In this document: piece by piece, positions 55,715-64,000 of the stretch
How the letters are laid out: each line of letters opens with the position of its first letter
Numbering within the stretch: position 1 is the first letter of the stretch
DNA from: Gnetum montanum
Lineage: Eukaryota; Streptophyta; Gnetopsida; Gnetales; Gnetaceae
NCBI GenBank assembly: GCA_015680685.1
Contig: MNCI01004786.1
Coordinates: forward strand, 264,763-328,762
Length of the DNA stretch: 64,000 nucleotides
Direction: 5' to 3'
Position numbers and translations under genes: made by a program
The notes under the pieces: model-generated
What the model saw: only the letters and a program-made list of their open reading frames with translations
Databases searched by the model: none
Told to the model about the DNA's origin: nothing

Positions 55715-57662
55715 ATGTCTCCTTCTTCATACAAAAGCACCTCATTACCTAGGTCTGAAATAGGAAATAGTCGGCAGCGTAATGCACATGATGTTGATCT
55801 GCTAATCGCTCAACAAGTTCGAGTGGTATATGTTCATCCCAATGAGTATATACCAGGCTTTACCTTTATCCTTCATCAAGATGAACAACTACGTTGATGA
55901 GACTTAGAGGGTAAGATAGTGTTACCTCCCAATCATTCAATTCCAAGCATGCTTCTTCATACTCTCACATGAATTGGCATGCTGCACTTACATGCAGAAT
56001 TCATTGTGCAAGACCATGACTTGAGAGAATACCATCCCATGGAGGCACAATGTCAAAGGGACTTGCAATAGGAGAGACATCATAAGTCTTTGAAGGGTAA
56101 GTGGTCCCAGGATGTCCCACATATTGTAAGCGAAAATGAGTGTGGTGAAGCTACCTTAGGTAGTTGCCCACACAACGATGTTCCTTCCCTTGACTTTGGC
56201 CAAGGGGTTGTGTATCAAGACCTTCATTCGACTATTCATAACCCAAGTTCTAATACCCATGATCACAAAGGATCTAAAAAAGGGACATGAACTCATGATA
56301 AAGGTGGACATTCTAATCATAATCATGAGCAGGGCTGAGACTGCAAAAGAGAAGGTAGTAAACACTGTCATGGTGATAGTTCTCCTTATTCTTCACCTTC
56401 ATCATCTCCTTCACCCTCTCCTTCAATATCTAGATGTAGTAATAAAGAAAAAGATCATGGGGATAAAGGTAGGCAAAGTGGAAGTCATAGATGAAATAGC
56501 CAGGAAAGGGGATGAAGGAACTCTAGAGAGTCATAGAAGAAGGGAGAGTAGGGAACAATGTAGGCATCATAGATGCCATGGACAAGATGATCACGATGAA
56601 CCCCTACTCGCTACTCAAAGTATGTTAGACATAACTAAGGCTGTTAGAATTCCAACAAGGCACCAAAAAGATAGTAGGATCAAAAGATTATATATGAAAA
56701 ATATCCCACAATTTGAAGGGGGATACAACATTGATCCTTAGAATCATTTACAAGCATTCCATGATGCATGTGCCTTACAAAACATAGAGAACGAATAGCA
56801 AAAGCTTAAGGTGTTTCCACAGACATTAGTTAAATAAGTGGAAAGATGGTACCAGTCTTTAGAATCAGAATCCATTCGTAGGTGGAGTACTATGTTAGAA
56901 CTATTTAATGACAAGTACCAAACATACTTCCAAGTGTCTAACTTGTGAAAGCAAATCCAAGGCTGGAAACAAGGAGGACATAAACCCTTGGATGCTACCA
57001 TGGGCTAATACTATGCACTGTTACATCATTGTCTTGGCCATGGTTATTCACAAAGGAATCAACTGTGCCATCTCATGGATGGGCTTAGGCATGAAATGAG
57101 AAAGACCCTTGGAACTTATGCCCAATGAAGACTATTTGAGCTTAGGTTCCATCAAATCCAAAGACTATTGGAGCAAGTTGCAAAGGAAGAAGGTGAGCTA
57201 CGGAAGAGAGAAAGTGTGGAAGAGTATAACCAGGATCCTTCCCTCCAGAAGAGGGGAGTAAGATTTTGTGAGGATGAAGAAGAGTCACCACTCAAAGAAA
57301 TGGTGAATATGAAAACTTTGCCTATCCAAAAGAAGACATCAAAAGTTTTGGCAAAGGTAGACCAAATGTGGGATTCCCTAGATAATAGATATCAAATTGT
57401 TCTTAAACTAGTAGAGGAGTCTAGAGAGCAAGGTAGTGATCACAAAAAAAAGAAAAAAGAGAGAAGCTAAACATGCATATAACAAGGGTAAGGGCAAAGT
57501 TTCCATCATTGAAGAGGTTGTGGAGTTAGAAACAAAAAATGATAGTGGATGCGAGATATGTCAATATGACCATCCTAAGTGATGTTGCCATGTAATCTCA
57601 CATATGCAGGAGTCTGGGGTGTATGCACTCAACCCATGATTAAACAAAAGGAAAACACCCTA
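55715..57662 (+). pseudogene. E4 gag pseudogene
   Basis: ATG at 55715 (MSPSSYKSTSLPR) is the family gag start. The N-terminal part runs in one frame to 56290. A frameshift near 56300-56500 moves the rest to another frame, with ATQSMLDITKAVRIPTRHQK (to 56741), the capsid core (about 56760-57150) and the EQVAKEEGELRKRESVEEYN helix. The knuckle CEICQYDHPK is followed by a stop and CC at about 57550-57590. Stops include TAG and TAA where E2 has Gln codons. Confidence 0.85.
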
Positions 57663-58227
57663 ATGGTTATCATACCCTCAAGGTAACCCAAGACAGTTCC
57701 ACCAACCCTTAATGTATTATCCCAGTGGAACTCCACCACAACTGATTGAGTAATGTCAATAGTGGCAATACCCACAATCATTGGGAATGCCACCACCAAG
57801 GCAACAGTATCCTTACTGGCAACCTGACCCATATGGATATTACATGCAGCAGCCAATCTCCCCACATGACTCTATTGGTCACGTCACTCCTTAACAAGCC
57901 TATGAGTATTATGGGACTCCCTCTTCTAGAGGCAATATTCCACAAGCATATCATACTTCTCATCTGGCTGCATCTCTTCCACCAATAGCTCCACTACCTT
58001 CTACTCCAGCTATGCAAGGTGAAATCCCTACCTAGCTATAGCAACGTAATGCCACAAGGGCTGTTAACTCTCAACCTACTGTTGGTTCCAACAACCACAT
58101 GAAGAAAAGACCTTTCTTTAGAACCAATAGTCCAACCAAGTCCTTGCAATCATAAGCAGCTGATTCCTTAGACACCTTAGTATCAATCAAAACTTTAGAG
58201 CCTCCTTCAACTCAACCATCACACTCA

Positions 58228-58758
58228 ATGCATACGGTCATGCTAACACATGTCGTCACCGATTGGATCAAAGCTATCCATCTTTCTAGAAAATTATCTA
58301 ATCCTAGGAGTCCTCTAATATATTTACAAATCACTAGAAATGAACCGTGGAAGGCTATTTTGGATTTAGGTTTCAATGTCAACTTGATTTCTCAAGAAAT
58401 GTACAAGGCCTGGAACCTTCCTCCATTGAAAAAGAGCAAAATTTGTCTAGAGTTGGCCAACCAATCCATCACTATCCCATTGGGACTAGTGGAGGACATT
58501 GTTACCACTGTTTGTGGGTGGTCGTACCCAGCTAATTTCCTAGTGATTCAGGTAAACAATGGGAAGGGGTACTTTCCAATCATAATGGGAAGAGCATGGC
58601 TAAGCACCATCGACACATGCATAGGAATTTGCGATCTTTCCCTAGAAATATTAAAGGAAAATAATTTGGAAAGATTGAGAAGAACAAAGTTCTATGCATT
58701 GCATATAGTGACACAAGGTGTAATTGCGTGTAGAGGTCATGGTTTGTGCAAAGTTTAG
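58228..58758 (+). pseudogene. E4 protease region pseudogene
   Basis: An open piece of 176 codons starts MHTVMLTHVVTDWIKA and contains the retropepsin-like segment ILDLGFNVNLISQEMYKAWN, where the catalytic D-S-G reads D-L-G. It continues with GGWSYPANFLVIQ-type sequence and GRAWLSTIDTCIGI, as in E3. The frame shifts near the end (LERLRRTKFYALH instead of FGKIEKKKVPCIA). Inactive by the Ser change. Confidence 0.82.
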
Positions 58759-61700
58759 CATTACCTACATGTAATCAGGGTGCACAAGTGATTAACATAC
58801 AAAGATGCCTATATGCAGCAGCCACACGACAGGAAGACACCTAGTGGTTGACAACTAATCAAGAAAGCAGTTCACTGATATGCATGGAACCAACTGAGGG
58901 TTTGACTTGTGCTTACATCAATAGCGTAGATGCATTAGAGCAAGTCCACAACCAACTTCCAAGTCTTAACCTTGAAAATATCAACTGGGGGAAGTTGGAA
59001 ATCCCTGAGAAATTTAAGTAGAAGCCCCTCAAGCTGAAACCAGTGTCCACCAATATGGAATAAACGTTCCTTAAAAATGGAAAATTGGTAATTATCAACA
59101 CTAAGCTTGCTTCTCAATAGAAAGAAGAACTACTGAAGGTAATAAATAAATGGTCAAAAGCCTTCACTTGGTCATATCCCAAATTAACTGAATAGATCCT
59201 AGGATATGCCAACATAGAATTTACACTAATCCCTCTATGAAGCCTTGAAGACAACCACAAAGGCGATTGAACCCTAAGCTAAAGCAAGTAGTTAAGGAAG
59301 AAATCAAACAACTTCTCAAGGTTGGGTTTATATACCCCATTACTGATAGTGAATGGGTTAGCCTCTTCGTTATTTTGCCTAAAAAGGGAGGTAAATGGAG
59401 GGTGTGCATAGATTTAAGGCTACTAAATATGGCAACATTCAAAGATCACTTTCCATTGCCATTTGTCAACCAAGTCTTAGACACCATCACAGGGCATCGC
59501 TATTACAGTTTTCTAGATAGATATAGTGGATATAACCAAATACAAATAGTCCCAAAAGACCAAGCCAAGACTACATTCACTAGTCCTTGGGGAATGTTCA
59601 CATACAAACAGATGCCATTTGGCTTGTGCAATACCCCTGCAACATTTCAATCACTAGTTCTAAGCATATTCCAATAGTAGATAGGGAATGGCATGGAGGT
59701 CTTTATGGATGACTTCTCCACTTATGGAGCAAACTTTGATCAAGCCTTGGACCAGTTGGAGAAAGTGTTAAAACCAGTTTGAGGCTCAACTAGTAGAAAA
59801 TTCATTTGATGGTCCAAGAAGGCATAATACTAGGGCACAAAATCTCACACACAGGGATAGAGGTAGACCCCGAGAAAATCAAAATTATCCAAGGAATTAC
59901 CCATCAACCAAAAACTGTCAAAGATATTCGATCATTTCTTGGACATACTGGCTACTATAGGAGATTTATTGAAAATTTTTCAAAGGTTGTCAAACCATTG
60001 GTGGAATTAATAAAAAGGGACGTACCTTTTGAATGGACCAGGGAATGCAAACTAGCTTTTCAAACTTTAAAGTAGAAGCTTGTGGAAACGCCCGTTCTAC
60101 AAGCTCTTGACTGGTTCAAACCATTCCATATCATGACTAACACATCCAACTATGCATTAGGAGCCATACTTACATAGTTAGATGACCATAAGCATCCTTA
60201 TTACATCCACTATGCAAGTAGAATTATCACTGGTGCACAACTTAACTACACTACCACAGAGAAAGAATTAATGGTTGTAGTGTTTGCACTAGAAAAGTTT
60301 AGACACTATGTATTAGGAAATAAAGTATATGTACATACAGATCATAGTGCAATCCAGTTCCTCATGAATAAGCCAATGGTAAGCCCTCGTCTCATACAAT
60401 GGCTTGTAATCTTACAAGAGTTCGATCTTATGATGATTGATCGTAAAGGCACCGAGAACATAGTTGCTGATCATTTATCTCGATTGCGATGGGACAACAA
60501 AGAGGATGAGTATCTTTGTAGGTGTAGTGAATAATCAATCACCCATGGAGAGAAACTAGTACAATAGCATTCTTACCTATCTCTATATCACAAGAGTTAA
60601 ACCTTAAGAAGAAACAACAGTTTCTTCACTGAGCCAAGCACTTTATGGAAATCAATGGGCAACTTTACAAAGTGTGTCCCGATGGCTTGGTTCAGTGCTG
60701 TGTTCCTGATATAGATCAACTACAAGTTCTCCAAGATGCTCATGAGGGTCCTTATGGGGGTTATTACACTAGGAGACGAACGACCATCAAGATCTTACTT
60801 GCAGGATATTATTGGCCTACATTGTTTTGGGATGCCCATCATTTCACCAAATCTTGTAAGTGTTGTCAACGTGATGGGGGAATGACCGCTAGAATGGATT
60901 CAACCATTAGAACCCTTCAACATTTGGGAAATTAATTTTATGGGGCCAATTACACTAATGTCCAATGGAAAAGATTATATTATTGTTATCGTTGATTACC
61001 TAACAAAATGGGTTGAAGCATCTACTATTAAAGATTGTACATCATCTACAGCTACACGATTTGTTTAACAACAAATCATAAACAGGTTTGGTGTGCCGTG
61101 TGCACTTATTTCAGATAATGGTACACACTTCATAGCTACAACTTTTCAAAAATTAATGCAATGCTTAGGGGTTAAGCATAAATTGACTACACCATACCAC
61201 CCCCAAGTGAATGGTCAAGCAGAAGCCACCAATAGGGAGATTATGATGATATTGACAAGAACCATTAGCAAGTTTAGGTGAGACTAGAGCACTAAACTGA
61301 ATGATGCTCTTTGGGCATATCGCTCCACATGGAAACTTCCTACAGGCTACTCTCCCTATGAGTTAGTGTACGATAAATTACCAAAATTTCCCATTCAAAC
61401 TAAGCTCTGTACACTATCCATGGCATGTGACCTCAACCTTGACCTTGATCTAGCATAGAAACAATGGTTAGTAACCCTTAACTTGCTAGATGAAAACCAA
61501 TTAGCTACCCTATCATCTAACAAATTGCATAAGGCCTTCAATAAACAACGTCATGACCTAAGAATTAGGAAAGTTAAATATCAGCTAGAAGATAAGGTTC
61601 TCTACTGGAATCCCACACATGTGCCACAACATTCTAAATTTCAAACACTGTGGAAAGGACCTTATATTATTTACGCAACTTTTCCTTCAAGGGCCATGAT

Positions 61701-61878
61701 AATATACAAACTTGAGAGCCAAAACAAGAAATTTTTGGTCAACATGCAACAAACCAAACCTTTTCATGAGCTTAGGATAGCCAGTACACATGCTACCTCT
61801 GTTAGTGGACAACCTTGCTCACTATTTTGGATCTCCTCCTTCCAACTCAATCATGGGGGAGATGGCTACCTATGCTAA
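58759..61878 (+). pseudogene. E4 RT-RNase H-integrase pseudogene
   Basis: RT (59267-60075) retains KGGKWRVCIDLR, FLDRYSGYNQI, FGLCNTPATF and an intact FMDD at about 59703-59716, but is broken by a stop after the IFQ segment and a frameshift near 59780. RNase H (60271-60534) looks open, with TDHSAI and ENIVADHLSRL intact. Integrase (about 60645-61878) has a zinc-binding region (CKCCQRD), the first Asp changed (NINFMGP), the second intact (SDNGTHF) and the Glu intact (NGQAEATNRE). A C-terminal GPYIIYATFP module follows and it ends with GGDGYLC-stop at 61876-61878. At least four frame changes occur along pol. Confidence 0.9.
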
Positions 61879-63513
61879 CCATTCTAGGCCCTCGGTTCTT
61901 TTTGAATTTTTGTTTTACACATTCTTGTTTTACACATTTTTGTTTCACACATCTTTTTTTACACATTTTTCCAACTTTTCTTATTTTTTTTTACACCACT
62001 GTTCATATTTTTACTATTTGTTTGACTGCTTAATTTACTTTATTCGTCATCCAATAAGTGCTCATGATGGTGGATTGAATTATATCATATTGATTGCTAA
62101 TGTTTGGTTTTTACCTTTGAATTATGATGCTGATATTAAGGTATGGTTCTTTTGGTAAAACAGGCAATGAGTCCACACCATCCACTCATCCATACAACTC
62201 TATGGTCTCCTTTGGCTTGGAACTATACAGTCCCCTTTTTCTAAGTAAACTTGTTAATGAACTGGTGGCTGGGTATTTTTCAAACCAAGGAAAGAATCAA
62301 AGGATGAAAAGGGTGTGACTTCAAGGAAATTCGATGCATTGGTGCTGGCCATTCTCTTGGGTGCTTGGATGTTTTTTCTTGGGTTTTTCGCCATTCTGAC
62401 ATTGTTCAAATATCAGTAAGTTGAGGGAATAAAAATAAGTCTTTGCATGGTGTGGTTCTCATGCATAAACATAAAAAAAAGTGTGAGAATTCAAAGCACA
62501 CCCCTTAGACATAATAAAGCAATATGAGCTACAAGCGCTGGTTATGGAACTGAAAAGACATGTTACCCATGCCTGAAGGTTCCCTCTAACTAAGGCCCTT
62601 TCTCGCTTCTTACTTCTCCATATCACTCTCCTCGAAATGGTGGTGACTCTTTGTGGAAGCATTCTTGTTACTTCAAGTGGATGGATTGGTCAAGTATGTT
62701 GATGCGAGGTCATTGGATGTGGTTTGTTTGAGTCTGGATTTGGGATGACTGCTACTCAGTCACATTAACCATAAAATACATAACGGACTTTACACACTCT
62801 TGTTCTTGGGATTCCATTCCATTCTCTCCTCTCCATCTTTCTCTCCATTTTTCCACCTCATTGTGGGTTCTATCATTAGTTCATTTCTAGGTTGATGCAT
62901 TGTTTTTCTTTGGTGAATTCTTATGGGTAAGTTTTTAACTCTTGCTTCTAAATGACATTCCTAGAGCCTACAGACTCCTTGGTTTGTGGGTCTGTTAGGG
63001 CATAAAAAGCATGAACCTACTTTAGGGAGGACCCACTGGAATTCCTTGTTTGGTGCAATTGTTAACTTCTTTTCCTTAAACATTTCTTGTAATCAATCAG
63101 TTCTTGTTTCATCCCCATCCATGGCATCCATTTTATTGGCATTGCCATTTTTATTTTTCCCATCTTTCTTGTTCCTCATATTTTTCCATATTATAGCTAC
63201 CAGAGGTTCACTCTTAATCATGGGGGCCATGGCATAAATTTTTTAATTTTTGTCATTTTACTATTTACCTAACCCCTACACCTTCCAAACCAGTTTCTGC
63301 CATAACCACAACTCAGCAAATGTGCCTCATATCAAGGCAAGGTATCAACTACATTGTGGTTTATCTATCCTTGCTCATTTGTGACTGTGTTGTGTGTGCA
63401 GATGGTGATCATACAAACGATGGACTGGGCTTGGAGGAAGCACTAAGGATGGACCAGAATTGGAGTGTTTATGAAAGGAGCAAGTCTAGTGGCATGGCTA
63501 TGGATAAACAATG
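61879..63513 (+). other. E4 3' noncoding tail
   Basis: T-rich start with repeated TTTTACACA words (61900-61990), then sequence alignable with E1-E3 tails. The GGGGGCCATGG motif is at about 63219-63230. Near 63395 TGTGTGCAG precedes ATGGTGATCATA, the block homologous to 17666-17869 in E2, shifted out of frame here. No LTR is reached. Confidence 0.72.
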
Positions 63514-64000
63514 GTACTAGAATTGGACCCTAAACCCTAAACTTGCTCAGCTTCGCCAATAAGATCCGATCCTTCTGAACATCATTTGAGAGGCTATTTC
63601 CTATTGGAGGAATCTTGGAAAGCTTTGTTCCTTTCTTATCAAGAACAAATTCAAGTGTAGTGGTCCCACCCCCAGCTCAACCTGAACGAGTGGGGTGTTT
63701 CTTATTTTAGAACAATAATGGATTCCCTAATTTTAGAAGTTGGGACTCTATAAATTCTCTTCCTACACTTGTTGCTCAAATCACAAGCATTGCTTTTGTA
63801 AACATACTAAAGAGGGGTGTGATTCCTCGAAAATGTTTTATGTAGTTGCTTTGCTTTTCCATTTGAGCTTATCTTGATTTGTCTCTTTCTCTCTTTGTCT
63901 CTATGTCTTTTCGTATTTTTCTTCAGTTGCACGAGATCTTACTTAAAATTTTAAGTATCCTAAATTTTTCTTCTCTATCTCGCTGCCTAATGAATATGAG
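63514..64000. other. Unassigned sequence after E4
   Basis: Homology with the family tail ends. The stretch starts with CCCTAAACCCTAAA (63528-63541), then unique-looking sequence with a TATAAAT at 63749-63755 and a CT-rich run near 63880. It may be the LTR of another element or old flanking DNA. No gene seen. Confidence 0.35.

Larger units (their letters stand above)
54596..63513 (+). mobile_element. E4: Athila/Tat-type LTR retrotransposon, 3' LTR not seen
   Basis: 5' LTR (54596-55578), tRNA-Asp-type primer site, gag, protease, RT, RNase H, integrase and the conserved 3' tail are all present in plus orientation. Homology with E2/E3 tails stops near 63513, a few hundred bases before the 3' LTR would be expected, so the element is truncated, interrupted, or has diverged there. 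Several frameshifts divide gag-pol, unlike E3. Its LTR has a different U3 array, marking a sister subfamily. Confidence 0.9.

Noticed and set aside
61900-62160. Phe/Thr/Ser-rich open frame after E4 integrase
   Set aside because: Low-complexity translation of T-rich noncoding tail; the integrase stop lies upstream and the other copies are not open.

Overview
The window looks like nuclear DNA of a seed plant with a large, repeat-rich genome (my inference; the species cannot be named from the sequence). The only convincing host gene is an intronless, GC-rich gene on the minus strand at 10969-12969. It encodes a 666-residue protein with two N-terminal membrane segments, proline-rich stretches and a C-terminal DUF761-type motif, the plant-specific DUF4408/DUF761 architecture. 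Almost everything else is LTR retrotransposon, mostly decayed Ty3/gypsy elements of the Athila/Tat type. These share TGATG...CATCA LTR ends, a primer site resembling the tRNA-Asp complement (TGGCGCCGTTGCCGGGGA), the order gag-protease-RT-RNase H-integrase, and a long noncoding tail of about 1.7-1.9 kb before the 3' LTR.

Layout, left to right. E1 (minus strand, 1-7194, 3' LTR beyond the left edge) sits in the 3' tail of an older plus-strand element EX, whose 3' LTR is 7603-8524. An inverted-repeat unit with tRNA-like A and B boxes follows at 8667-9637, then AT-rich spacer, the host gene and its upstream region, and a second tRNA-like repeat near 14643. From 14973 to 30120 lies a large minus-strand element Y of another Ty3/gypsy lineage. 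Its 3' half was split by E2 (16686-23605, near-matching target duplication, with an 837-base N gap) and by a solo LTR (23895-24713). Y's 5' LTR is interrupted at 30120/30121 by E5 (30121-49066), and E5 was itself split by E3 (34219-44131), which has a perfect AAGAG target duplication. This is a three-level nest, Y > E5 > E3. To the right are E6 (49674 to about 53718, truncated) and E4 (54596 to about 63513), then an unassigned end.

How the pieces relate. E1-E4 are copies of one family. E3 is the best preserved: gag-pol stays in a single reading frame from 35198 to 41437 but carries about 30 in-frame stops, most explained by C-to-T or G-to-A changes. E5 has gag but no recognisable pol. Instead it has a decayed frame of about 900 codons upstream of its 3' LTR, resembling the putative plant transposon protein domain followed by a long helical region. 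No element here could be autonomous; catalytic residues are lost in E1, E3 and E4.

The most unusual feature is the U3 end of the LTRs. Just upstream of the TATA box most carry an array of GATATC-type palindromes at about 14-20 bp spacing. Unit number differs between the two LTRs of the same element, and in E4 the array is replaced by an unrelated CTAATTATTAG array. All alignments and counts were made by eye.
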